From CAMPKL01 sp963805925 (lineage in GTDB: Bacteria > Acidobacteriota > Terriglobia > Bryobacterales > UBA6623): DNA of 64,000 bases. The translations under genes were made by a program, and so were the position numbers. Location of the stretch: assembly GCA_963805925.1 (NCBI GenBank), contig CAWDWB010000003.1, forward strand, positions 1,488,001 through 1,552,000. The letters run 5' to 3'. The notes beneath the pieces are model-generated. The model searched no databases and was not told the DNA's origin. It was given only the letters and a program-made list of their open reading frames with translations. Positions 41,864 to 50,784 of this stretch are shown piece by piece. Within the stretch, counting starts at the first letter, position 1, and each line of letters opens with the position of its first letter.

Positions 41864-43834
41864 CTACCCCAGCCGCGCGCCGATGGGCGCGTCTTCTAAG
41901 AAGCTCACCAGGAACGGATGCCGGGTCGCGTCGCTGGCCGCGATGATCATGCCTTGGCTGTCGATGCCGCGCATTTTGCGGGGTTTGAGGTTGGCGACGA
42001 TGGCGACTTTGCGTCCGACTAATTTTTCGGGGTCGTAGACGCCGGCGATGCCGGCGCAGATGGAGCGCGGTTCGGCTTCGCCGATGTCGATGGTGAGGTG
42101 GAGAAGTTTGTCGGCGTCGGGGTGTTTGCGGGCGGCGATGACTAGGCCGACGCGCATATCGACTTTGAAGAAGTCGTCGATTTGGATTTCGGGCGTGTCG
42201 ATGACGATGGCTTCTTTGGCCGGGGCCGCTTCTTCGGCGGGTGCGGGCTTGCCGAGGATTTCGGCTTGTTCCTTGAGGACTTCTTTTTCGAGATCTGCCA
42301 TCTGATTCACCGTCTGTTCCACGTCGAGGCGCGGGAAGAGCGCTTCGGTTTCTGAAAACTTCGTGCCGCCTTCCAGGCCGCCCCATTTCAAATCCTTTAG
42401 TTGCTGTTTGGCGAGTTCGCCGCTCTGGCCGAGAGTCTTCCAAATGACCGGCATGGACTCGGGCAACACCGGGTAAGCGAGTACGCAGGCGATGCGCAGC
42501 ACTTCGGCGGCGTTGTAGAGCGTGGCGGCGAGTTGCGCCTTGGAGGCGTCGTCCTCGGCCTTGGCCAGCACCCAGGGTTTCTGCTCGACCAGGTAGCGGT
42601 CGACGGCGCCGAGGAAGGCCCACAGGCCCTCCAGGGCTTTTGAAAAGTGAAAGCTCGAGTAGTGAGAAATTACTTGCGGAATGACTTCGGCGGCTTTGGC
42701 TGCGAGGCCCGACTCGTCGCCCTCGGGCGCGTTGGGCACGGCGCCGTCGGCGTAGCGATGCACCATGGTGACGGTGCGGCTGAGCAGGTTGCCGATGCCG
42801 TTCGCGAGGTCGGAGTTGTAGCGCCCGACGAGCGCGTCGTACGAAAAGTTGCCGTCGGAGCCGAAGACGATTTCGCGCAGCAGGTAATAACGCAGGCCGT
42901 CTGCGCCCATCGCCAGACGGATGGGCTTGGAGCGCACGATGTTTCCCTTGGACTTGGACATCTTCTCTTCTTGGAAGATGAGCCAGCCGTGGGCATAGAT
43001 CTTCTTGGGCAGCGGCAGGCCGGCGGCCATCAAAAATGCGGGCCAGTAGACGGCGTGGAAGCGCAGAATCTCTTTGCCGACCATGTGTACTTGGGCGGGC
43101 CAGAGCTCTTCCCACTGCTTTTCGCGCTCGGGGTCGCCGAAGCCGATGGCCGACATGTAGGTCGTCAGGGCGTCGAACCAGACGTAGAAGACGTGGTCGG
43201 GGTCGTCGGGTACGGGGATTCCCCACTTGAGGCTGGAGCGTGAGATGGAAAGATCGCGGAGGCCGCCTTCGACGAAGGAGATGACCTCGTTGCGACGCGA
43301 CTCGGGCTCGATGAAGCCGGGGTTGTCGCGGTAGAGCGCGAGCAGCTTGTCTTGGTATTCGGAGAGCTTAAAGAAGTAGTTTTCTTCGGTCAGCTCAACG
43401 ACTTTGGAGGGGTCGAGCGCGGCGGCTTCTTCTTCGGTGACGAAGGCTTCGTCGGTGACGGAGTACTTGCCGGTGTAGGAGGCCTTGTAGATCGCGCCGG
43501 CGTCTTGGCAGAGCTTGAAGATTTTCTGGACGGCGGCGGCGTGCTTGGGGTCGGTGGTGCGGCGGTAGAAGTCGTAGTCGACGTTGAGGTCGTCCCACTC
43601 GGAGCGGAAGGCGGCGGAGACGCGGTCGGTGAACTCTTGCGGCGTCCAACCGGCGGCGACGGCGGACTGCTCGACTTTGAGGCCGTGCTCGTCGGTGCCG
43701 GTGGTCAGGTAAGCCTCGTCCCCCATCATCCGCCGGAACTTTTTGACCGTGTCGGAGACTAGCGTCGTGTAGGCGTGGCCGATGTGCGGCGTCGCGTTGA
43801 CGTAGTAGATGGGCGTGGTGAGGTAGTACTTCAT
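41864..43834 (-). CDS. metG: Methionyl-tRNA synthetase with C-terminal tRNA-binding domain
   Basis: The 656-residue protein has the class I signatures PHIGHAY (near residue 16) and KMSKSKG (near 300), and Met-binding elements TTGTDEHG and WFDALTTYMS. The connective peptide lacks the Cys zinc cluster, as in the MetG type of Thermus/Bacillus. From about 550 an EMAP-II/Trbp111-like domain begins (IDDFFKVDMRVGLVI and FLVSFLED). It charges tRNA-Met in the cytoplasm. A Lys/Ala/Pro-rich linker precedes the last domain. Its stop-strand neighbour larC starts eight bases after... downstream on the same strand. Confidence 0.96.
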   Translation of the reverse strand: MKYYLTTPIYYVNATPHIGHAYTTLVSDTVKKFRRMMGDEAYLTTGTDEHGLKVEQSAVAAGWTPQEFTDRVSAAFRSEWDDLNVDYDFYRRTTDPKHAAAVQKIFKLCQDAGAIYKASYTGKYSVTDEAFVTEEEAAALDPSKVVELTEENYFFKLSEYQDKLLALYRDNPGFIEPESRRNEVISFVEGGLRDLSISRSSLKWGIPVPDDPDHVFYVWFDALTTYMSAIGFGDPEREKQWEELWPAQVHMVGKEILRFHAVYWPAFLMAAGLPLPKKIYAHGWLIFQEEKMSKSKGNIVRSKPIRLAMGADGLRYYLLREIVFGSDGNFSYDALVGRYNSDLANGIGNLLSRTVTMVHRYADGAVPNAPEGDESGLAAKAAEVIPQVISHYSSFHFSKALEGLWAFLGAVDRYLVEQKPWVLAKAEDDASKAQLAATLYNAAEVLRIACVLAYPVLPESMPVIWKTLGQSGELAKQQLKDLKWGGLEGGTKFSETEALFPRLDVEQTVNQMADLEKEVLKEQAEILGKPAPAEEAAPAKEAIVIDTPEIQIDDFFKVDMRVGLVIAARKHPDADKLLHLTIDIGEAEPRSICAGIAGVYDPEKLVGRKVAIVANLKPRKMRGIDSQGMIIAASDATRHPFLVSFLEDAPIGARLG

Positions 43835-43841
43835 CGAGCTG

Positions 43842-45002
43842 TTAGTGAGCGGCTTTCGCGGCGGCGGCGAGGACGTCTTTGAGCGGGACGCCTTTTTCGA
43901 GGGCGAGCTTCTTGCAGTCTTCGTACTCGGGCGTGACGGTTTTGACGGCGCCGTTTTGCGAGGCGATTTTTAGGCGGACTGCGCCGTAGGGCGTTTGGAC
44001 CGTTTTCCACTCGCGTTCGAGGACGCGGCGTTGGGCCGGGTACATGCGCAGGCCGAGGGTGGTGGTTTCGGCGAAGACGAGGTCGGCGAGGGCTTCGCGC
44101 GTTTCGAGTGAGGCGATGACGCTGAGGGTGTAGCCGGGCCGGTCTTTTTTCATGAAGACGGGCGTCAGCGTCGCGTCGAGGGCGCCGGCGGCGAGCAGGC
44201 GTTCGCGGGCGTAGCCGGCGATCTGCGGGCTCATGTCGTCGATGTTGGCTTCGATGACCCAGACTTCGGTCGATTCGGTTGCGGCGGAGGCTTCGCCGAT
44301 GAGCACGCGCAGCACGTTGGCGCGGTCTTGGAGGTCGTTGTCTCCCGCGCCGTAGCCGATGGAGCTGACGGCCATGGCGGGCATCGAGCCGAAGCTCGCG
44401 GACATCGTCACAGCGATGGCGGCGCCGGTGGGCGTGGTGAGTTCCATCGCCGGGCCGTCGACGTAAGTCGGCACGCCGGTGAGCAGCGTGGCGGTGGCGG
44501 GCGCGGGCACGGGCATCACGCCGTGGGCGGCTTTGACCGTGCCGGAGCCGACGTTGATCGGCGAGCAGACGACGCGGTCGATCCCCAGATGGTGGAAGCC
44601 GATGGCCGCGCCGACGATGTCGACGATAGCGTCGAGCGCACCGACTTCGTGGAAGTGGACCTTTTCGATATCGACGCCGTGGACTCCGGCTTCGGCTCCG
44701 CCCAGGCGGCGGAAGATGCGGATGGCGGTCTGCTTGATCGGATCGTCGAGCGTGCTCTCGTTAATGATCGTTTCGATGGTGGTCAACGAGCGGTGGTGAT
44801 GGTCGTGGCCGACGGCGACTTTGAAATCGGTTCCGGTGATGCCTTTGCGCTTGCAGGGCTCTGCGGAAAGGGTGACCTCTTTGAGGCCGAGCTTGGCGAT
44901 CTCAGAATTGAGGGTCTCAAAGGGGAGACCGGCGTCAAGCAGAGCGCCAACGAGCATGTCTCCGGCGATGCCGGAGAAGCAATCAAGATAAGCAATCTTC
45001 AC
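43842..45002 (-). CDS. larC: Nickel-pincer cofactor biosynthesis protein LarC
   Basis: I start at the GTG at 45002 (KIAYLDCFSGIAGDM follows), giving 386 residues; an open frame to 45188 overlaps pgeF. LarC hallmarks are the His-rich VGHDHHHRSL, EKVHFHEVGALDAIVDIVG, MPVPAPATATLLTG and ELTTPTGAAIAVTM. LarC inserts nickel into the thiolated pyridinium intermediate to finish the cofactor of lactate racemase LarA, in a CTP-dependent reaction. LarA, LarB and LarE are not in the window. The gene lies between pgeF and metG with short gaps on both sides. Confidence 0.92.
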   Translation of the reverse strand: MKIAYLDCFSGIAGDMLVGALLDAGLPFETLNSEIAKLGLKEVTLSAEPCKRKGITGTDFKVAVGHDHHHRSLTTIETIINESTLDDPIKQTAIRIFRRLGGAEAGVHGVDIEKVHFHEVGALDAIVDIVGAAIGFHHLGIDRVVCSPINVGSGTVKAAHGVMPVPAPATATLLTGVPTYVDGPAMELTTPTGAAIAVTMSASFGSMPAMAVSSIGYGAGDNDLQDRANVLRVLIGEASAATESTEVWVIEANIDDMSPQIAGYARERLLAAGALDATLTPVFMKKDRPGYTLSVIASLETREALADLVFAETTTLGLRMYPAQRRVLEREWKTVQTPYGAVRLKIASQNGAVKTVTPEYEDCKKLALEKGVPLKDVLAAAAKAAH

Positions 45003-45015
45003 GGGGTACCTGGAA

Positions 45016-45726
45016 TTAACTATTGTCGCGCAGACCGATGACAGCGAGCATGCGTGCGGCGTCGGCGGAGCGGCGGTAGGAGTAGAACCAGTCTTTGCGA
45101 GTGTAGGTGCAGAGGCTGGCGGCATGAATGGCTCGGGCGGGAACGCCGGCGTCTTGGAGTTGCAGGCGGTTGGCGGCGGCGAGGTCAAGGAAAGGCCGCG
45201 GCTTGCCTTGGATTTCGAGGATTACTTCGGGAGGGAACTGTTCGGCGACTTCGAGGCCGACCTCATAGTGGTCGGAGCCGATGCAGGGACCGATGAGGGC
45301 TTCGAGTTGGTTGGGCTGCGTGCCGAAGTCGTCGGCCATGCGGTCGACGGCCAGCGATGCGATGCCGGCGGCGGCGCCGCGCCAGCCGGCGTGGACGGCG
45401 GCGACGGCACGGTTCTGGCGGTCGAGCAGCAGCAGCGGGAGGCAGTCGGCGGTGCGGACGCCTAGTAGCTCTCGAGGCTGGTCGGTGACCAAGCCATCGC
45501 CTTCGGTTTCGTCGGCGGCTGCGAAGGCAGCGCGGACGATGTCGGAGTGAGTTTGGTGCAGGGTGATCAGTTCGAAATCAGCGGCGCCGAAGCGCTGCGG
45601 CGTGTCTGCCGGTTCGGGGCGCTGGAAGTCTCCAGCTAGGCGTGTGGAAAAGCCGTGGACCAGCCAGGGCAGCTCTTGCCAAGCCGACCAATGCAGCACT
45701 CCCGCTTTGTCGAGGTCCCAAGACAT
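45016..45726 (-). CDS. pgeF: Peptidoglycan editing factor PgeF / YfiH-type copper-zinc protein
   Basis: The 236-residue protein has family motifs LHQTHSDIV, GDGLVTDQP, GVRTADCLPLLLLD, VAAVHAGWRGAAAGI and IGPCIGSDHYEVG. The metal-binding His, Cys and His are the ones in THSD, ADCLP and VHAGWR. The family was annotated as laccase-like; work in E. coli assigns it to removal of misincorporated L-Ser in peptidoglycan precursors. It precedes larC by 13 bases, and the divergent neighbour is the BON protein. Confidence 0.9.
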   Translation of the reverse strand: MSWDLDKAGVLHWSAWQELPWLVHGFSTRLAGDFQRPEPADTPQRFGAADFELITLHQTHSDIVRAAFAAADETEGDGLVTDQPRELLGVRTADCLPLLLLDRQNRAVAAVHAGWRGAAAGIASLAVDRMADDFGTQPNQLEALIGPCIGSDHYEVGLEVAEQFPPEVILEIQGKPRPFLDLAAANRLQLQDAGVPARAIHAASLCTYTRKDWFYSYRRSADAARMLAVIGLRDNS

Positions 45727-45755
45727 GACTCCAGCTTAACCGTCGGGTAAATACA

Positions 45756-45782
45756 TGAAAACCGAAACGTTTGCGGTTTTCA
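45756..45782. promoter_or_regulatory. Nested palindrome between pgeF and the BON gene
   Basis: TGAAAACCG (45756-45764) and CGGTTTTCA (45774-45782) flank a core with AAACGTTT. It lies in the 85-base divergent promoter region. The core resembles LacI/PurR-type operators, but no regulator gene is near. Confidence 0.4.
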
Positions 45783-45811
45783 AGCATCTAACAAGATGAG
45801 GAGACAACGAA

Positions 45812-46342
45812 ATGCTAAGACGTAACATGATTGCCGCGTTGGCGCTGGCGGTCGCCTCATTACCGCTGATGGCCGCACCCGCTGCGGGCCAGGACATGAC
45901 GAGAGTTGAGCGGCAGGTTCGCCACGAGTTGGTGACGCTGCCTTTTTACAGCGTGTTTGATGACCTTTCGTTTCGCGTGGACGGATCGAAGGTGACTTTG
46001 ATGGGTAAAGTCACGCGCCCGACGCTCAAGAGCGGCGCGGAAAAAGCGATCAAGGATATTGAGGGCGTTGGAGAGGTCGACAACCAAATTGAGGTTTTGC
46101 CGGTTTCGTCCAACGATGACCGGATTCGTTTGGCGACATACCGCGCGATTTACTATCAGCCGATGATGACGCGCTATGCGATCCAAGCCGTACCGCCGAT
46201 TCACATCATCGTGCAGAACGGCGATGTGACCTTGGAAGGTGTGGTGAATTCCGAGGCCGAGAAGAATCTCGCGGGCATTCAGGCCAACGGGGTGAACGGC
46301 GCCTTTACGGTGACCAATAATCTGCGGGTTGAACGCAACTAA
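45812..46342 (+). CDS. Periplasmic double-BON-domain protein
   Basis: The ATG at 45812 follows GAGGAG and gives 176 residues. The signal peptide LALAVASLPLMAAPAAG is followed by two BON domains: FYSVFDDLSFRVDGSKVTLMG with AIKDIEGVGEVDNQIEVL, and AIQAVPPIHIIVQNGDVTLEG ending FTVTNNLRVER (the first two split here for length). BON domains bind phospholipid or peptidoglycan. A stress-related role, as for OsmY-type proteins, is likely. The gene converges on the methyltransferase. Confidence 0.88.
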   Translation: MLRRNMIAALALAVASLPLMAAPAAGQDMTRVERQVRHELVTLPFYSVFDDLSFRVDGSKVTLMGKVTRPTLKSGAEKAIKDIEGVGEVDNQIEVLPVSSNDDRIRLATYRAIYYQPMMTRYAIQAVPPIHIIVQNGDVTLEGVVNSEAEKNLAGIQANGVNGAFTVTNNLRVERN

Positions 46343-46364
46343 AGCAGATCGACAACCAGAGAAG

Positions 46365-47549
46365 TTAGGGCCGATCGCGAAACCAGCGGTCGGCCCTTTG
46401 TCGTGTGCGCTGGAGTAGATGCGTCGCGTCGGCGGCAACGGTCGTCCTCGCGGCGATGCTGGTCGAGACCAGCGGCGTGAGCAGGTGCTCGGCCAGCCAG
46501 GCTACCGCCGGGACCGAGACGCCGTCGCCCATGGCGCGATAGGCGTCGTTGTAGTTTGAGGGCAGTTTGAAATTGTCGGGCGCGCCCATGAGGCGAGCGG
46601 CTTCGCGCGGGGACAACAGGCGCATTCGCACGCGGTCTCCTTCGACGACGACCACGGTTTGACGGCTCGACCCGCCGGCGGGCGTGCGCAAGCATCCGGC
46701 GATGCCGTCGAAGCGGACTTCGGCGCGCTGCCGGCCTTGGCGGACGCGGCGGTAGAGGAAGCCGACTCTCGTACAGCCCTGCTTGGATGCTTCGAGCATC
46801 TTGCGGCGGTGGGGCTCAGCCATCATCGCCAACAGATGCTCCACCTGCCGTTCGTCGAACCACCGGCCTTCGTTCGTCTCGATGAGCGACTCGATGGCGC
46901 GCGGCTTTCGGGAAGGCTCGGGCAGCGGCCACCAGATCCATTGTTTGGCGACGGCTGGGGGCAGCCGCTCGACAGCGCGCTGGAGAGTCGGCGACGTCCA
47001 GGCACGTGCGGGCTCGGAGGCGGCGAATTCTCCTGCTATCTCCGCGATGGCGGCGACGACGAACACTCGCGGGCGCGACTGGGGCGTGAAGCGCTTGGCG
47101 TCGATCGTGAGAGCGCCGAAGCGCAGGTCGAGCGCGGCAAGGGCTTCGCACAGACCGCTGAAGTCTTCGCTTTGTAACAGCCCGGTGACATTCTCAAGGA
47201 CGAGAACTTGGGGCAGGCGCCCTTGCTGCTTGAGTTCATGCATGGCCGCCCAAAAGGCCCAGAACGCGCCGCTGCGCGCAGAGTTCATTCCCTTGCGCCA
47301 GCCGGCGAGGGATAAATCCTGGCAAGGGAAGGAAGCCCAGGCTAGCTCGGCATCAGGAAGCTCTTGAGCGCGAACGTTGGCCACGTCGGCGACTTGGAGT
47401 TCGGCGGCCCCAAAATTGTCTTGATAGACGCGAGCCTTCTTGGGGCTGAGGTCATTCGCCCAGACGCAGCGCCAATCAGGCTGCAGCGCCTGCCGAACCA
47501 GTCCGGCGCCGGCGAAAAACTCCAGGAAGCGTGGAGGGCTCTTAGGCAT
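46365..47549 (-). CDS. C5-cytosine DNA methyltransferase without restriction partner
   Basis: The 394-residue protein has all key motifs: I LEFFAGAGLVRQA, IV with catalytic Cys in FPCQDLSLAG, VI LENV, VIII QSRPRVFVV, IX RLLSPREAARLMG and X AMGDGVSVPAVAWLAEHL. The target-recognition region lies between about 200 and 300; the site is unknown. The Dcm-type enzyme methylates cytosine with SAM. Its start overlaps the murB stop by eight bases, an unusual operon partner, and no endonuclease gene is near, so it is an orphan enzyme. An extra tail of about 45 residues follows motif X. Confidence 0.9.
   Translation of the reverse strand: MPKSPPRFLEFFAGAGLVRQALQPDWRCVWANDLSPKKARVYQDNFGAAELQVADVANVRAQELPDAELAWASFPCQDLSLAGWRKGMNSARSGAFWAFWAAMHELKQQGRLPQVLVLENVTGLLQSEDFSGLCEALAALDLRFGALTIDAKRFTPQSRPRVFVVAAIAEIAGEFAASEPARAWTSPTLQRAVERLPPAVAKQWIWWPLPEPSRKPRAIESLIETNEGRWFDERQVEHLLAMMAEPHRRKMLEASKQGCTRVGFLYRRVRQGRQRAEVRFDGIAGCLRTPAGGSSRQTVVVVEGDRVRMRLLSPREAARLMGAPDNFKLPSNYNDAYRAMGDGVSVPAVAWLAEHLLTPLVSTSIAARTTVAADATHLLQRTRQRADRWFRDRP
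46367..46400 (+). terminator. Hairpin at the convergent BON/methyltransferase ends
   Basis: AGGGCCGA (46367-46374) pairs with TCGGCCCT (46390-46397), with extra inner pairing and then TTTG. It begins 25 bases after the BON stop and overlaps the methyltransferase 3' end. The short T-run makes this only a candidate. Confidence 0.4.
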
Positions 47550-48498
47550 CGCCGACGTATTGCACTTCTTCTTCGACTTCGAAGCCGAACTGTTCGCGGA
47601 CGCGGCGTTTGAGTTCGAGGATCAAGGAACGCAAGTCCGCCGCCGTGCCGCCGCCGGCGTTATAGATGACGTTGGCGTGATAGGGGGCGATCTCGATGCC
47701 GCCTTGGCACATGCCCTTGGCGCCAACTTTTTCGAGGAAGAACGCCGAGGCGACTTTGCCGCCGCGGACGGCCCCTTCAGGAACGATCTGCTGCGCGGCT
47801 GCGGGCAGGCGTTCGAAGTAGAGGTTCTTGAAGATGCTGCCGGCGCAGCGCATGGTCGGCGGAAACTTTTCGTCGCGGATGGCGCGGATGTTGGCGGCCT
47901 CTTTGGCTAGCTCGGCGTGGTCGCCGGATTCGAGTTCGAGCGCGCAGGAAAGGACAATCCAATCTTTCCGCCGCTTGAAAATGCTCTCGCGATATTCGAA
48001 CTCGCAGCCGGGGTTGTCGAACTCGCGAACGGTTTCGCCGTCGAGAAAGCGCACGCGGGCGACGCTCTCGTGCATCGAGCGTCCGTAGGCCCCGGCGTTG
48101 CCGTAGACTGCGCCGCCGACCGAGCCCGGGATGCGCTCAAGGGTGTGAATGCCTTCCAGGCTTTGAGAGATGGAGAAATCGACAAGTGCTTGGAGCGGGG
48201 CGCCGACTTCGGCATAGACGGCGTCGTCGCGCATCTCGACCGCGTCGGCCTCGTAGCGCAGCACCAGACCGCGATAGCCAGCGTCGGAGACGATAACGTT
48301 GCTGCCGTCGCCAAGAAAGTAGAAGGGCAGACCCAGGCGACGGCTGACGCTGATAGCTTCGGCCAATACGTCGGCGTTCTTCGTAGAGGCCAGCAAGTCA
48401 GCCGGACCGCCGAGGCCGAAGCGGTTGTAACCCTGGAGCGAGATGTCTTGGGCGACCGTCAGTCCGGCAACTTGCGGCCAGAGCCGCGTAAGCTTCAT
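47542..48498 (-). CDS. murB: UDP-N-acetylenolpyruvoylglucosamine reductase MurB
   Basis: The 318-residue flavoenzyme has FLGDGSNVIVSD, IPGSVGGAVYGNAGAYG with FAD-binding loop residues, FEYRESIFK, CAGSIFKN with the catalytic Ser, and the final catalytic Glu region AFFLEKVGAKG. Motif spacing is of the shorter type II MurB. It reduces the enolpyruvyl group to lactyl in peptidoglycan precursor synthesis with NADPH. It is co-transcribed with the downstream DNA methyltransferase (8-base overlap) and stands alone from other mur genes. Confidence 0.96.
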   Translation of the reverse strand: MKLTRLWPQVAGLTVAQDISLQGYNRFGLGGPADLLASTKNADVLAEAISVSRRLGLPFYFLGDGSNVIVSDAGYRGLVLRYEADAVEMRDDAVYAEVGAPLQALVDFSISQSLEGIHTLERIPGSVGGAVYGNAGAYGRSMHESVARVRFLDGETVREFDNPGCEFEYRESIFKRRKDWIVLSCALELESGDHAELAKEAANIRAIRDEKFPPTMRCAGSIFKNLYFERLPAAAQQIVPEGAVRGGKVASAFFLEKVGAKGMCQGGIEIAPYHANVIYNAGGGTAADLRSLILELKRRVREQFGFEVEEEVQYVGDA

Positions 48499-48562
48499 CG
48501 ATCACGGAGGTTGCTGACAACTCCTTATTCTAGGCAGGGCAGGCGGAGCTACGATATCGAAC

Positions 48563-49258
48563 ATGGCTCGTTTCCCCGGATTCCCGCCTCAGGCGCTGAA
48601 GTTCTTGCGGCAACTGGAGAAGAACAACAATCGCGAGTGGTTCCAGGCGCATAAGAGCGAGTACGAAGCCTACGTCAAGGCGCCGATGCATGAGCTGGTG
48701 ATGGCGCTGGGCGAGGATTTGGAGAAGTTTGCGACGGGGTTCCAGACGGATCCGAAGAAGGTGATCTATCGGATCTATCGGGACGTCCGCTTCAGCAACG
48801 ATAAGCGGCCCTACAAGACTCATGTGGCGGGCTCGTTTTTCCCCAAGGCGATGGAGAAGCATGCAGGAGCGGGCTACTACTTCCACATCGCGCCCGGCGA
48901 GATCTTCTTGGGCGGGGGCGTCTACATGCCCGGGCCGAAGGAGCTGTACGCCATTCGCAAGAGGCTAAGCAAGGAGGCGGCGAGCTACCGCAAGCTGACA
49001 ACCTCGGCGGCCTTCAGCCGCTTGTTCGGCGAAGTGCAGGGCGAGCGGTTGAAACGCCCGCCAAGGGGTTTCTCAGCGGACGACCCGGCATTGGACTTGC
49101 TGCTCGGAAAACGGTTCCTCGCCTCTGCGCATTTGCCGGCGTCGATAGCGGAAACGCCTAGGTTGCAAACGGAGATCATCAAGCGTTTCAAGGCGCTCTA
49201 TCCCTGGATCGATTGGTTGAACGAGGCTGTCGCAGCGGGCGGCCGAATTCAGTCGTGA
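48563..49258 (+). CDS. DUF2461-family protein
   Basis: The 231-residue protein matches DUF2461/TIGR02453: LKFLRQLEKNNNREWFQAHK, IYRIYRDVRFSNDKRPYKTH, GYYFHIAPGEIFLGGGVYMP and LRAIR-like LYAIRKRL. The family is common in bacteria and fungi and its function is unknown. It has no signal peptide. It is divergent from murB. Confidence 0.92.
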   Translation: MARFPGFPPQALKFLRQLEKNNNREWFQAHKSEYEAYVKAPMHELVMALGEDLEKFATGFQTDPKKVIYRIYRDVRFSNDKRPYKTHVAGSFFPKAMEKHAGAGYYFHIAPGEIFLGGGVYMPGPKELYAIRKRLSKEAASYRKLTTSAAFSRLFGEVQGERLKRPPRGFSADDPALDLLLGKRFLASAHLPASIAETPRLQTEIIKRFKALYPWIDWLNEAVAAGGRIQS

Positions 49259-49276
49259 CGAAGCGCTTGACCTACA

Positions 49277-50338
49277 ATGGGTGATTCTGCCGCGGGCTCC
49301 CCTAGGCTTGCGGCGCGGAGCGTGCCGTTGCCCCAAGTACATTCATTGCATCGAGCCAAGATCACAGCCGTAGGCCGGTATGTGCCTCCCGGGACCCTAA
49401 CCAACGCCGACCTAGAGAAGACGATCGACACCAATGACGACTGGATCGTCACGCGCACGGGCATCCGTACGCGGCACATCGCCGAGCCGGATCAGGCGAC
49501 GTCGGATCTAGCGGTCGAGGCCGCCAAGGAAGCGCTGGCGAGACGAGGCGTCGACGCTTCGACGGTTGAGACGATCATCGTTTGCACGGTGACCCCGGAC
49601 ATGCTGTTCCCTTCGACGGCCTGTCTGGTGCAGGACCGGCTAGGAGCCAAGGGCGCCTGGGGATTTGATCTGGTCGCCGCTTGCTCGGGGCTGCTGTACG
49701 GGCTGACGACGGCAGCGCAGATGATCGCCAGCGGCTCGCAGAAACGCGTGTTGGTGATTGGGGCCGACACGATGTCGCGCATCGTGGATTACGAGGATCG
49801 GGCGACGTGCGTGCTTTTTGGCGACGCGGCGGGCGCACTGCTGCTGGAGCCGGCCGAAGAGGGCGAGGACGCCGGGCTGATCGACTTCCAGCACGAGATC
49901 GACGGTTCGGGCGGCAACTACCTGTACATGCCCGCCGGCGGCAGCCGCCGTCCGGCGAGCCACGAGACGATCGATAACCGCGAACACTTCGTGCACCAAG
50001 ACGGCCGCCAGGTTTACCGCTATGCCGTCAATAAGATGCACGACGTGTGCCGTACGCTGCTGGACCGCAACGGGCTGACGATTGAGGATGTGGACTTGCT
50101 GATTCCGCACCAGGCGAACGCCCGGATCATCGGCGCCGTCGCCGAGCGGCTGGGCTTACCTGAAGAAAAGACGGTGATCAACATCGGCGACTACGGCAAT
50201 ACGACGGGCGGGACGATTCCGCTGGCGACGCACGACGCCTTGGCGCAGGGCCGGCTGAAGAAAGGCGACCTGGTGCTGATGGCGGCGGTCGGGGCCGGAT
50301 TGACCGCCGGCGGGGCGCTGTGGCGCTGGGGTTACTAG
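49277..50338 (+). CDS. fabH: Beta-ketoacyl-ACP synthase III (FabH)
   Basis: The catalytic triad is present: Cys in VAACSGLLYG, His in LIPHQANARI and Asn in GDYGNTTGGTIP. The thiolase fold begins at about residue 27 (AKITAVGRYVPPGTLTNADLE). Start codon choice is uncertain: the ATG at 49277 gives 353 residues with about 25 extra N-terminal residues, and a start nearer 49352 is possible. The enzyme condenses acetyl-CoA with malonyl-ACP to start fatty-acid synthesis. It is not in a fab operon here. Confidence 0.95.
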   Translation: MGDSAAGSPRLAARSVPLPQVHSLHRAKITAVGRYVPPGTLTNADLEKTIDTNDDWIVTRTGIRTRHIAEPDQATSDLAVEAAKEALARRGVDASTVETIIVCTVTPDMLFPSTACLVQDRLGAKGAWGFDLVAACSGLLYGLTTAAQMIASGSQKRVLVIGADTMSRIVDYEDRATCVLFGDAAGALLLEPAEEGEDAGLIDFQHEIDGSGGNYLYMPAGGSRRPASHETIDNREHFVHQDGRQVYRYAVNKMHDVCRTLLDRNGLTIEDVDLLIPHQANARIIGAVAERLGLPEEKTVINIGDYGNTTGGTIPLATHDALAQGRLKKGDLVLMAAVGAGLTAGGALWRWGY

Positions 50339-50397
50339 CTGGCAGCGTCGGTTATACTAGAGATGTCGAGCTTTGTTCTCGCCGGAGGAATTCGAAA

Positions 50398-50724
50398 ATG
50401 ATCCAACTAACCGAAACCGCTATCAGCAAAGTGAACGAGATCATCGCCCAGCAGGACCCCAAGCCGATCGCGCTGCGCGTCTCGGTGGTGGGCGGCGGAT
50501 GCTCCGGCTTCCAGTACTCGATGGCCTTTGAAAACAACAAGATGCCGCTCGATAAGGAATACGCCTTTCCGGGCGACCTGAAGGTAATCGTCGACCAAGC
50601 GTCATTACTCTACCTCGACAACGTGCGCATCGACTACGTCGAGACGATGGAAGGCGCGGGCTTCAAGTTCGACAACCCCAACGTGACTTCGACCTGCGGT
50701 TGCGGCAGCTCGTTCAGCGCGTAA
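50398..50724 (+). CDS. IscA/HesB-type iron-sulfur carrier
   Basis: The ATG at 50398 follows GGAGGA and gives 108 residues. The three A-type Cys are in GGGCSGFQYSM and TCGCGSSF. It delivers or assembles Fe-S clusters in the cytoplasm. It could be IscA, ErpA or SufA; the family split is not clear from sequence. It lies between fabH and a methyltransferase and is followed by a strong terminator. Confidence 0.92.
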   Translation: MIQLTETAISKVNEIIAQQDPKPIALRVSVVGGGCSGFQYSMAFENNKMPLDKEYAFPGDLKVIVDQASLLYLDNVRIDYVETMEGAGFKFDNPNVTSTCGCGSSFSA

Positions 50725-50745
50725 TCGCAAAACGCATAAGTTAGA

Positions 50746-50780
50746 GAACGGCGTCGCCCTCACGGTCGGCGCCGTTTCTA
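50746..50780 (+). terminator. Terminator after the IscA-type gene
   Basis: AACGGCG (50747-50753) pairs with CGCCGTT (50770-50776), with more pairing inside, followed by TTCTATTTG. It lies 22 bases after the stop and directly before the next start. Confidence 0.65.
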
Positions 50781-50784
50781 TTTG

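Noticed and set aside
41799..43226. Long minus-strand open frame of 475 codons in another frame inside metG
   Set aside because: Arg/Pro/His-rich translation without domains; an out-of-frame shadow caused by high GC in metG.
44328..45041. Plus-strand frame of 237 codons opposite larC
   Set aside because: Gly/Arg/Asp-rich antisense shadow; larC is clear on the other strand.
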